A DNA stretch of 5,350 bases from Planctomycetota bacterium (lineage in GTDB: Bacteria > Planctomycetota > Phycisphaerae > WQYP01), in contig JAJYGE010000169.1 in assembly GCA_021785155.1 (NCBI GenBank), positions 1-5,350 of the forward strand, written 5' to 3'. The notes below the pieces were generated by a model. That model saw nothing but the letters and a program-made list of their open reading frames with translations, was not told the origin of the DNA and searched no databases. The position numbers and the translations under genes are program-made. Shown here in pieces: positions 1 through 5,350 of the stretch. Within the stretch, counting starts at the first letter, position 1; each line of letters begins with the position of its first letter.

Positions 1-261
1 CTTATCAGTCGATATGAATTCGTTGCGATCCGCCGCGATGACTGCCTGTTCATGATCTTGAATCAAGGCCATTAACTGCGCAATGGATTGGCTGTAACGG
101 GCCCAGATTAATTCCGAACGAACCGTATGTATCTTGCTGGTTTGTGATTCATAAAGTTGATAGAGTGGGATCGCAACGGCCAGCAGAAGCGCAAAGCCTA
201 CTATTGCGAATTTCGTGGGGTGTTTCAGCCGCTTCATAAAGGCTGTTAATGGATCGCTCAT
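1..261 (-). CDS. N-terminal part of a membrane-anchored receptor/sensor protein (chemoreceptor- or sensor-kinase-like), cut by the window edge
   Basis: Reading the - strand from the ATG at 261 gives 87 open codons running off the left edge. Residues 1-17 are polar and basic (MKRLKHPTK at 8-16). About 18-34 form a hydrophobic helix (FAIVGFALLLAVAIPLY). The rest is amphipathic and probably helical, with an E-x-x-x-A-R-Y motif near 50-56 and a DHEQ near 69-72. From memory, this pattern (membrane helix ending in PLY, then a conserved Glu, an Arg-Tyr, and a helix ending in an H-rich turn) resembles the periplasmic leader of some methyl-accepting chemotaxis proteins and hybrid histidine kinases. 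No signalling domain is in view, so the output type is unknown. A GAGG at 273-276 lies 11 bases before the start. An in-frame ATG at 297 would add 12 residues, but it overlaps the likely -10 box, so I prefer 261. The gene diverges from the efflux operon. Confidence 0.75.
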   Translation of the reverse strand, partial: MSDPLTAFMKRLKHPTKFAIVGFALLLAVAIPLYQLYESQTSKIHTVRSELIWARYSQSIAQLMALIQDHEQAVIAADRNEFISTDK

Positions 262-288
262 GCCTGATTGAACCTCATTCCCTTCTAC

Positions 289-294
289 ATTATA
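289..294 (-). promoter_or_regulatory. Possible -10 box for the leftward receptor gene
   Basis: The - strand reads a perfect TATAAT here, 27 bases before the preferred ATG at 261, which would give a leader of about 20 bases containing the GAGG ribosome site. No convincing -35 box lies 16-18 bases upstream: that stretch is a T-run on the - strand. The site may therefore be activator-dependent or a chance match. Confidence 0.4.
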
Positions 295-297
295 CAT

Positions 298-602
298 TGA
301 TGGCCGATCTAAAAAACTGCCCGATTGGCACCCAGTAATTATCCGAAACCCAGCCTGCCGTGGACGGGTTACTCGTTAACGGGTACAGTACATCGGCGAT
401 TGCAGCTCACAGATACCATCACCACTACCATTATCGGCATTATTGTCTGCAATCTGAATAAGTGCCCTATAAGAAAATCTCAGGCAACTCAAATCTGCTT
501 CGATTGTGGTGCCAAATATCGCTAAAAAAACGCATATTTCTTAATTTATAGGCCACTTCGATAATGATTTTGTACCCGGCATGGAAAGGTTCAAAACTGT
601 GC
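298..602. other. Long divergent intergenic stretch with no firm gene
   Basis: About 300 bases separate the leftward -10 box from the operon's regulatory block. I see no RNA gene, terminator or mobile-element end. A TTG-initiated open frame at 325-525 (+, 66 codons) has no ribosome binding site. Its C-terminal end carries C-x4-C-x10-C-x2-C-G, which looks like a zinc-ribbon remnant (see findings). Weak structure includes AACCC/GGGTT arms (347-351 and 366-370), a repeated ACGGGT (364-369 and 379-384), and AAATAT/ATATTT arms (514-519 and 534-539) flanking an A-run. None of these is strong enough to call a functional element. Confidence 0.5.
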
Positions 603-630
603 GAAATAAGAATTTCAAATAACAATTTGA
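603..630. promoter_or_regulatory. Candidate operator: two tandem 13-bp dyad repeats overlapping the operon -35
   Basis: Two perfect inverted repeats lie side by side: GAAAT-aaga-ATTTC (603-616) and TCAAAT-aaca-ATTTGA (615-630). Viewed as direct repeats, 604-616 and 617-629 match at 11 of 13 positions, each with the core AAAT-N4-ATTT. The second dyad covers the first four bases of the -35 box (627-632), where a bound protein could block RNA polymerase. Multidrug efflux operons are commonly repressed by TetR- or MarR-type dimers at such sites (family knowledge). No regulator is encoded in the window, so the binding protein is unknown. The stretch is AT-rich, which raises the odds of chance symmetry. 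Confidence 0.45.
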
Positions 631-655
631 CCTTCGGAACGTTCATTACTATACT
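627..655 (+). promoter_or_regulatory. Sigma70-type promoter of the efflux operon
   Basis: TTGACC (627-632) and TATACT (650-655) are separated by exactly 17 bases. Each box differs from consensus at one position (TTGACA, TATAAT). Transcription should start near 661-663, leaving a leader of about 60 bases before the first structural gene. It is the best promoter I see upstream of the operon. Confidence 0.7.
637..644. promoter_or_regulatory. 8-bp palindrome within the promoter spacer
   Basis: GAACGTTC is a perfect palindrome between the -35 and -10 boxes. A regulator bound here would act directly on promoter opening. It is short enough to be a coincidence, and it does not share the AAAT/ATTT core of the tandem dyads upstream. 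Confidence 0.25.
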
Positions 656-669
656 TCTCTCAAATGCTT

Positions 670-687
670 CTCCGGAAAGAACCGGGG
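670..687 (+). promoter_or_regulatory. Small hairpin in the operon 5' leader
   Basis: Bases 670-675 (CTCCGG) can pair with 682-687 (CCGGGG) through five Watson-Crick pairs and one G-U pair, around the loop AAAGAA. The stem ends directly before the ATG at 688. Its 3' arm contains the only G-rich stretch that could serve as a ribosome site for the starts at 688 or 695, so folding could limit initiation there. It is not a terminator, because no U-run follows. Confidence 0.3.
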
Positions 688-717
688 ATGTGGGTTGTGG
701 TCCGGATGTTTCGCTAA
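688..717 (+). CDS. Possible 9-residue upstream ORF (leader peptide)
   Basis: ATG at 688 opens a frame encoding MWVVVRMFR and stops at TAA 715-717, four bases before the preferred ATG (722) of the outer-membrane factor. GGAAAG (674-679) and GGGG (684-687) lie upstream; the first is at a workable distance for ribosome binding. A ribosome ending here would sit at the next start, which suggests translational coupling. Short leader ORFs regulate some antibiotic-resistance genes. This one has no recognisable arrest motif, and its length is well within chance. Confidence 0.25.
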   Translation: MWVVVRMFR

Positions 718-721
718 GGGG

Positions 722-2314
722 ATGAAGCTGTTTCCCTCCCGAGAAAAAACTTTATCGTTATTTCGCGGCAGCAGGTCCAAATCTTGGCGCATGGTGTTTA
801 TTGCTTTAGGCCTTGCGATTACCACGGGTTGCTCCTTTGAGCCACCGTTGAAAGTGCCTCCGGCACCGAAAGTAAAATCTTACACGGCTGGCACTGCACC
901 GAAGGAAATCAAGGTCATTACTGGAGTGGGGGCGGCCGGTAGAGCGCAGGCATTCGCCTATGGTGCCAAAGTCGAAGCCCGCTGGTGGAAACTTTATAAC
1001 TCCAAGGCCATCGATCATTTGGTACACCGAGCCATTAAAAACAGTCCGACATTGGTGGCATCTGAAGCAACACTGGAAGAAGCCCACCAGAACCTGAAGT
1101 CTGTGGAAGGAATATTTTTCCCGCAGGTTTCGCTGGGAGCGGACGCACAACGGCAGCGCCAAAGTGGTGCGGGATTTGGCGGAGCCACACGTACCTTTTC
1201 GCTTTATACCGGCGACCTGCAAGTCAGCTACGATCCAGATATATTTGGCCTGAATCAAATTGTTATGCACTCTTTTAAGGCTCAGGAAGAACAACAGCTT
1301 TATGCCCTGCAGGAAGCTTATTTAACGCTGGAAGGCAATACCGTCACCACCGCCATAGAAGTAGCCTCGCTGGAAGCGCGGGTAAAAACCACCCAATCTC
1401 TGGTTCGTAACGAAGAGAACATTCTCAAAATTGTCCGTCAGCAGTACCACCTTGGTTCTGTGACGTATCTCGATGTGGTCAATCAGGAAAGTCAGGTTGC
1501 GGCCACAGAGGCAACGTTACCTCCGCTTGAGCAGTCGCTTTCCGCCGCGCGCCATGCTTTAGCCGTATTGGTGGGACGCATTCCTTCGCAGGCGCGAATA
1601 CCGGAATTGAATTTAGATCTATTGAAATTGCCGGCCACATTGCCGGTGTCCCTGCCTTCCGCCTTGGTGCGCCAGCGGCCAGATATATTGTCAGCCGAGG
1701 CCCAACTGAAAGCTGGGGACGCTCAGGTAGGTGAAGCGGTGGCAAAAATGTATCCATTGATTCAGATTACCGGTGATATTGGATTTGAAAATGGGCGAAT
1801 CGCGAATTTCTTTGATGTATCAAGTCTGATCTGGTCGATTGCCGGCAGCCTGACGCAGACCATTTTTGATGGTGGTACGTTGCGCGCCAATAAGCGGGCG
1901 GCGGAGGCCGCGCTGAAGGCAGTTGTCGCGGATTACCAGTCGACGATTCTCAACGACTTTTCCCAAGTGGCCAATGCATTGCGCGCTGTGCAGAATGATG
2001 CCCAAGCATTGCAATATGAACAACAGGCCTATGTATCAGCTTTTCGTGCTTATAAGCTGGCACGCTGGGAATACAAAGCCGGTTCAGTGGATTACACCAC
2101 GCTGTTAATCGCACAAGTGCAATATCAGCAATCCCGTTTGGCGGTGGTAACAGCGCAATCGCAACGTTATCAGGATACGGCCGCACTTTTTGTGGCCATG
2201 GGCGGAGGCTGGTGGCCCAAAGAATACAGAACGGTTCACAAGCATTCGGTAGTTGAAGTTTCAAAAACCCCAACGACCAGGCCGGCAACAACGCAGCCGA
2301 CGGTTAGAAAGTAA
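722..2314 (+). CDS. Outer-membrane factor lipoprotein of an RND efflux system (NodT/OprM-type)
   Basis: This 530-residue protein would form the trimeric outer-membrane channel of the pump. A basic N-region ends in S-K-S-W-R (19-23) and is followed by a hydrophobic stretch (24-35). The likely lipobox T-T-G-C puts the lipidated Cys at 37, although Thr at -3 is less usual than Leu. A W-W-K-L-Y motif (88-92) and L-x3-A-I-x2-S-P-T (100-110) are typical of the family. Two outer-membrane efflux repeats follow, each with the duplicated Y-x2-G-S-V motif (242-247 and 451-456). The strongest signature is L-P-S-A-L-V-R-Q-R-P-D-I-L-S-A-E (311-326). GGGWWP (494-499) ends the channel region, and a Thr/Pro-rich tail (516-528) follows. 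ATG 722 gives a proper signal peptide, but AAGGGG lies too close to act as its ribosome site. TTG 695 would add nine residues and ATG 791 would remove the basic region. It is the first gene of the operon, 20 bases before the adaptor gene. Confidence 0.93.
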   Translation: MKLFPSREKTLSLFRGSRSKSWRMVFIALGLAITTGCSFEPPLKVPPAPKVKSYTAGTAPKEIKVITGVGAAGRAQAFAYGAKVEARWWKLYNSKAIDHLVHRAIKNSPTLVASEATLEEAHQNLKSVEGIFFPQVSLGADAQRQRQSGAGFGGATRTFSLYTGDLQVSYDPDIFGLNQIVMHSFKAQEEQQLYALQEAYLTLEGNTVTTAIEVASLEARVKTTQSLVRNEENILKIVRQQYHLGSVTYLDVVNQESQVAATEATLPPLEQSLSAARHALAVLVGRIPSQARIPELNLDLLKLPATLPVSLPSALVRQRPDILSAEAQLKAGDAQVGEAVAKMYPLIQITGDIGFENGRIANFFDVSSLIWSIAGSLTQTIFDGGTLRANKRAAEAALKAVVADYQSTILNDFSQVANALRAVQNDAQALQYEQQAYVSAFRAYKLARWEYKAGSVDYTTLLIAQVQYQQSRLAVVTAQSQRYQDTAALFVAMGGGWWPKEYRTVHKHSVVEVSKTPTTRPATTQPTVRK

Positions 2315-2315
2315 A

Positions 2316-2327
2316 GCGGAGGTCCGC
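2316..2327 (+). promoter_or_regulatory. Strong ribosome binding site of the adaptor gene inside a palindrome
   Basis: GGAGGT (2318-2323) is a near-ideal Shine-Dalgarno sequence, 11 bases before ATG 2335, and it fixes that start. It sits in GCGGA-gg-TCCGC, which could form a four-pair stem with AGGT in the loop, starting one base after the upstream stop codon. Ribosomes finishing the first gene would melt it, so it may give mild translational coupling. Confidence 0.6.
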
Positions 2328-2334
2328 AAAGATT

Positions 2335-3435
2335 ATGGCAAAACGTATTATTATCTCTGTCATTCTGCTGGTTGTCTTTCTGGCGGTTATCATCGGCTTG
2401 TTTGAATACAAGCTGACGATTAACAAGAAGATGGCCTACGCGATCGCCCACATGCCGGTTCCACCGGTAACGGTTTCAACCGGGATTGTAAGATCGGACG
2501 TCGTACCGCAGGCGATTCACATTGTCGGCAGCGTGACAGCGGTTCAGGGGGTACAGATTTCCGCGCAGATTTCCGGCAATGTCACGGCCATATATTTTCG
2601 ATCTGGCAAAAGGATCAAGGCGGGTCAAAAGCTGGTACAGATCGACAACACCACGCAGTTGGCACAACTGAAAGCCGATCTCGCCGCCGAATCCCTGGCC
2701 AAGACCAACCTGCAACGTACGGAAAATCTCATTAAACATCGCGCCGCCGCTCAGGCCACGCTGGATGCCAACCAGGCCGCGCTATTACAGGCCAAAGCCC
2801 AGGTTGCCGGCGACCGTGCAACGCTTGAGAAACTGGCAATTACCGCACCATTTACCGGTTATATGGGACTGCGCCAGGTAAGCCTCGGGCAATATGTGTC
2901 GCCGGGCACCCCAATTGTGGCGCTTAACACCTGGCAGCCGCTGTATTTGGATTTCTCCATTCCACAAAACGATCTGGCCAAAGTCCGCATCGGTCAGACC
3001 GTTAAACTGACCGTTGACGCATATGCCGGCAAAACGTTTACCGGCAAAGTTGAAGCGTTATCCTCTCAGGTGGATACCGCTTCCCGAAATATTCAGGTGC
3101 AGGCGGAATTGTCTAATAAGCGACTTTTGCTCAAGCCCGGATTATTTGGCGAAGTTGAACTGCTCACAGGCGTGAAAAATAAGGTAGTGGTGGTGAACGC
3201 TGGTGCCATCACCTACAACACTTATGGTGATTACGTCTATGTGGTCAAAAAGACAAAGAAGGCCGGAAAAACAGAACTGACCGTGCACAGTGCATTGGTG
3301 AAAACAGGCAGTCCACTCGGAAGCGATGTTGTTGTAACATCGGGGCTTAAGGTTGGTGAAACGGTCGTCACAGCGGGGCAGGTCAAACTGCGGCCCGGAT
3401 CTGTGGTTGTGGTGAGCAACAAAATTAAACCATAA
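2335..3435 (+). CDS. Periplasmic adaptor (membrane fusion protein) of the RND efflux system, HlyD/AcrA-like
   Basis: This 366-residue adaptor should link the inner-membrane pump to the outer-membrane channel. It begins with an uncleaved-looking membrane anchor (5-23) and contains no cysteine, so it is not a lipoprotein. The expected domain order is visible. The first lipoyl half is at about 72-104 (G-N-V ... G-x3-K-A-G-Q-x-L-V-Q-I-D). A short alpha-helical hairpin spans about 105-164, rich in Ala, Gln and Leu. The second lipoyl half is at 167-197 (I-T-A-P-F-x-G, then G-Q-Y-V-S-P-G). The beta-barrel spans about 200-278 (P-L-Y-L-D-F-S-I-P, D-A-Y, T-A-S-R-N-I-Q-V, L-K-P-G-L-F). The membrane-proximal domain is at about 283-362 (A-I-T-Y-N-T-Y-G-D-Y-V-Y-V-V). 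The hairpin is short, as in adaptors paired with HAE1-type pumps. Length is normal. A strong ribosome site precedes ATG 2335, and the pump gene follows after 18 bases. Confidence 0.94.
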   Translation: MAKRIIISVILLVVFLAVIIGLFEYKLTINKKMAYAIAHMPVPPVTVSTGIVRSDVVPQAIHIVGSVTAVQGVQISAQISGNVTAIYFRSGKRIKAGQKLVQIDNTTQLAQLKADLAAESLAKTNLQRTENLIKHRAAAQATLDANQAALLQAKAQVAGDRATLEKLAITAPFTGYMGLRQVSLGQYVSPGTPIVALNTWQPLYLDFSIPQNDLAKVRIGQTVKLTVDAYAGKTFTGKVEALSSQVDTASRNIQVQAELSNKRLLLKPGLFGEVELLTGVKNKVVVVNAGAITYNTYGDYVYVVKKTKKAGKTELTVHSALVKTGSPLGSDVVVTSGLKVGETVVTAGQVKLRPGSVVVVSNKIKP

Positions 3436-3453
3436 GGCAAGGTTTGAATTTAA

Positions 3454-5350
3454 ATGAAATTCACGGATTTATTTATCAAGCGGTGGGTCTTGGCCTGTGC
3501 GGTCAATCTCATCATCCTGGTATTGGGATTACGCGCGTGGATGAGCATGACCACGCAGGAATACCCCACTATTACCAGCACCATTGTGACGGTTACAACA
3601 TCCTATCCTGGTGCCGATCCCGCTCAGGTTCAAGCATATATCACCTCGCGGTTGGAGCAGGCTATCGCGCAAGCGCCAAATATTGATTACATGACCACAA
3701 CCAGTGCCGAAAGCACCTCGACCGTTACATGTAACATGGTGCTGAATTCGGATCCCAATGCGGCTGTATCGCAGATTCTCGCTAAAGTCCAGCAGGTCGC
3801 CAGCCAGTTACCTCCGGCCAGCCAAACGCCCGTTATCAATGAGGAAACTGGTGATGCCAGGGCGCTGATTTATCTGGCGTTTTCCAGTACTTCCATGAGC
3901 CAGCAACAGATCAATGACTATCTGCTTCGCGTGGTTCAACCGAAAGTCCAATCCTTGCCGGGAGTAAGTCAAGCGCAAATTCTGCCCGCTGGAACTGGTT
4001 CCAGCGGTAATAGTTTCGCACTGCGAGTGTGGTTACGGCCTGCCAAACTTGCGGCGTTAGGACTCACGCCGGCGGATGTGTCGGCCGCATTGGCCAACAA
4101 CAACTTTGTTTCAGCCATCGGAAGAATCCGCGGTAAGAACATTGCGCAGGTGATTACCGCCAATACTTCAATTCATAAGCTGGCCGATTTCAAAAATCTT
4201 GTCGTAAAATATGTTAATAATGTACCGATTCGGCTCAGGGATGTAGCCAATGTCACCATGGGGGCGCAAAATTACAACCAGAGCGTATTTTTAAACGGCG
4301 AGCCGGCGACATTTATCGGTGTTTTCCCAAGTCCCACCGCCAATGATTTAACACTGGCTCACGAAGTTCATGTCGCGCTGCGACAAATCCAGACAAATCT
4401 GCCGGCGGGACTGCATGGCGCAGTCGGGTACGACGGCAGTGTATACATCAAGGCTGCCATTGCCGAAGTTGAGCACACCTTGCTTATCACGCTGGGCATT
4501 GTCGTTTTAGTGATTTTCCTGTTTTTGGGATCTTTCCGGTCCTTGCTTATTCCAGTGATTGCAATCCCGCTGGCCATCATTGGTGCCGGATTGTTCATGA
4601 TAACGTTCGGTTTCACAATCAATTTACTGACACTGCTGGCCGTGATTCTGGCCATTGGGCTGGTCGTTGACGACGCCATCATCATGGTGGAAAATATACA
4701 TCGGCACATTGATGAAGGCCTTACCCCTTTACAGGCATCGTTCAAGGGGGCTCGTGAGCTTGCTGGGCCGATCATCGTCATGTCCACAACCCTGGCGGCA
4801 GTTTTCGCACCGATTGGTTTCATGGGTGGCCTTACTGGCAGCTTGTTTACAGAGTTCGCGTTCACGCTTGTTTTTACCGTTTTTGTCTCCATGATCGTCG
4901 CGCTGACGCTATCACCAATGCTCAGCAGCAAAGTGCTTAAGCCGGCATCAGAACACGGATTAGTACATTTTCTTGATGCCATTTTCATGAAGCTTCGTCG
5001 GGGCTATGAACGTTCCCTCCATACGGTTCTGGCTTTCCGCTGGTCGGTACTCATCATGGCGCTGATTTTATTTGTCAGCATTCCTTTAATGTTATTGGAG
5101 ACTCAAAGCGAGTTAGCTCCCGCCGAAGATCAGGGCATTCTGTTTTTCACGGCTATTGGTCCCCCGACCGCCACGCTGCATTACATGAGCGCCTACGCCT
5201 CGCAAATTCGCCAAATTTGCGGCAGCTTTCCAGAAACTGAAAAAATATTTCAGATCAATGGCTTCTCACCATTGGGGCCTGGCTACAACACGCTGGTGGG
5301 CGGTATGTTGCTTAAACCATGGAATCAACGCAAGAAAACCCAAAAGATCG
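3454..5350 (+). CDS. RND-family inner-membrane efflux pump (HAE1/MexB-MdtC-like), N-terminal 632 residues, cut by the window edge
   Basis: The frame from ATG 3454 is open to the right edge for 632 codons. Full RND pumps have about 1030, so roughly 60 percent is present. The protein exports substrates by proton antiport as a trimer. Transmembrane segment 1 is at about 11-30. The first porter region (33-335) contains Q-E-Y-P-T-I, S-Y-P-G-A-D and a V-I-N-E-E-T-G segment. Segments 2-6 lie at about 340-358, 364-385, 390-411, 437-456 and 467-489, and segment 7 at about 530-548. The second porter region then begins with E-L-A-P-A-E-D-Q-G (553-561). The proton-relay pair Asp406-Asp407 sits in G-L-V-V-D-D-A-I within segment 4. 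G-S-F-R-S-L-L-I-P (359-367) and L-S-P-M-L-S-S (486-492) are family hallmarks. The usual R-P near the N-terminus is R-W here (10-11). AAGG at 3439-3442 is 11 bases upstream of the start. The order after adaptor and channel fits one operon. Substrate is unknown; motifs argue against a CzcA-type metal pump. Confidence 0.95.
   Translation, partial: MKFTDLFIKRWVLACAVNLIILVLGLRAWMSMTTQEYPTITSTIVTVTTSYPGADPAQVQAYITSRLEQAIAQAPNIDYMTTTSAESTSTVTCNMVLNSDPNAAVSQILAKVQQVASQLPPASQTPVINEETGDARALIYLAFSSTSMSQQQINDYLLRVVQPKVQSLPGVSQAQILPAGTGSSGNSFALRVWLRPAKLAALGLTPADVSAALANNNFVSAIGRIRGKNIAQVITANTSIHKLADFKNLVVKYVNNVPIRLRDVANVTMGAQNYNQSVFLNGEPATFIGVFPSPTANDLTLAHEVHVALRQIQTNLPAGLHGAVGYDGSVYIKAAIAEVEHTLLITLGIVVLVIFLFLGSFRSLLIPVIAIPLAIIGAGLFMITFGFTINLLTLLAVILAIGLVVDDAIIMVENIHRHIDEGLTPLQASFKGARELAGPIIVMSTTLAAVFAPIGFMGGLTGSLFTEFAFTLVFTVFVSMIVALTLSPMLSSKVLKPASEHGLVHFLDAIFMKLRRGYERSLHTVLAFRWSVLIMALILFVSIPLMLLETQSELAPAEDQGILFFTAIGPPTATLHYMSAYASQIRQICGSFPETEKIFQINGFSPLGPGYNTLVGGMLLKPWNQRKKTQKI

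Noticed and set aside
295..297. Alternative ATG at 297 for the leftward gene
   Set aside because: It overlaps the TATAAT box, adds a 12-residue polar extension without family support, and lacks a ribosome site. ATG 261 has GAGG upstream.
364..384. Repeated ACGGGT separated by 15 bases, as a possible regulator site
   Set aside because: Six-base repeats at this spacing are expected by chance, and neither copy is positioned relative to a promoter.
409..450. A Thr/Ile-rich coding run (ITTTIIGII) recalling the threonine-operon leader peptide
   Set aside because: No attenuator stem-loop with a U-run follows, there is no adjacent threonine gene and no ribosome site. The low-complexity codon run alone is not evidence.
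514..539. AAATAT/ATATTT arms around an A-run, as a possible terminator
   Set aside because: The stem is AT-only with a mismatch-prone centre, the A-run is in the loop, and no gene ends just upstream on either strand.
806..1294. A 162-codon open frame on the - strand opposite the outer-membrane factor gene
   Set aside because: No family resemblance and no ribosome site. The + strand protein here carries clear family motifs.
4368..4988. A 206-codon open frame on the - strand opposite the pump gene
   Set aside because: It is antisense to the strongly recognisable RND frame. Its Met/Ser/Thr/Lys-rich composition with no known motif is typical of a reading-frame shadow.

Overview
The window holds the start of a tripartite RND-type efflux operon on the + strand. 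Its order is outer-membrane factor, membrane fusion protein, then inner-membrane pump. A membrane-anchored receptor-like gene diverges from it on the - strand and is cut by the left edge. The outer-membrane lipoprotein, periplasmic adaptor and RND pump indicate a Gram-negative (diderm) bacterium. Base composition is moderate and no marker gene is present, so I cannot name a phylum. The receptor N-terminus resembles a chemoreceptor/sensor-kinase leader that I associate with proteobacteria. The Thr/Pro/Arg-rich tail of the outer-membrane protein also occurs in other diderm groups, so neither feature settles taxonomy.

Layout. Positions 1-261 (-) encode the first 87 residues of a protein with one N-terminal membrane segment followed by a helical, probably periplasmic region. 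Positions 262-721 are a long divergent intergenic region. It has a possible -10 box for the leftward gene at 289-294 and a largely featureless middle part. Its right end is dense: two tandem 13-bp dyads (603-630), a good sigma70-type promoter (627-655), an 8-bp palindrome in the promoter spacer, a small hairpin (670-687) and a possible 9-codon upstream ORF (688-717). The operon follows: outer-membrane factor (722-2314), membrane fusion protein (2335-3435) and RND pump (3454 to beyond the right edge). The gaps are 20 and 18 bases, so co-transcription is very likely.

Working model (inference from families). The pump captures substrates in the inner membrane or periplasm using proton influx through its Asp-Asp relay. 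The adaptor bridges it to the trimeric outer-membrane channel for export. All three parts are adjacent, so the operon should make a complete pump. Sequence family suggests a hydrophobic/amphiphilic-drug (HAE1-type) transporter rather than a heavy-metal pump, but the substrate cannot be read from the sequence. No transcription regulator is encoded in the window. The tandem dyads over the -35 suggest control by a repressor encoded elsewhere.

I see no clearly new biological system. The most promising unexplained element is the compact regulatory block at 603-721. Mobile elements, CRISPR arrays and RNA genes are not evident.
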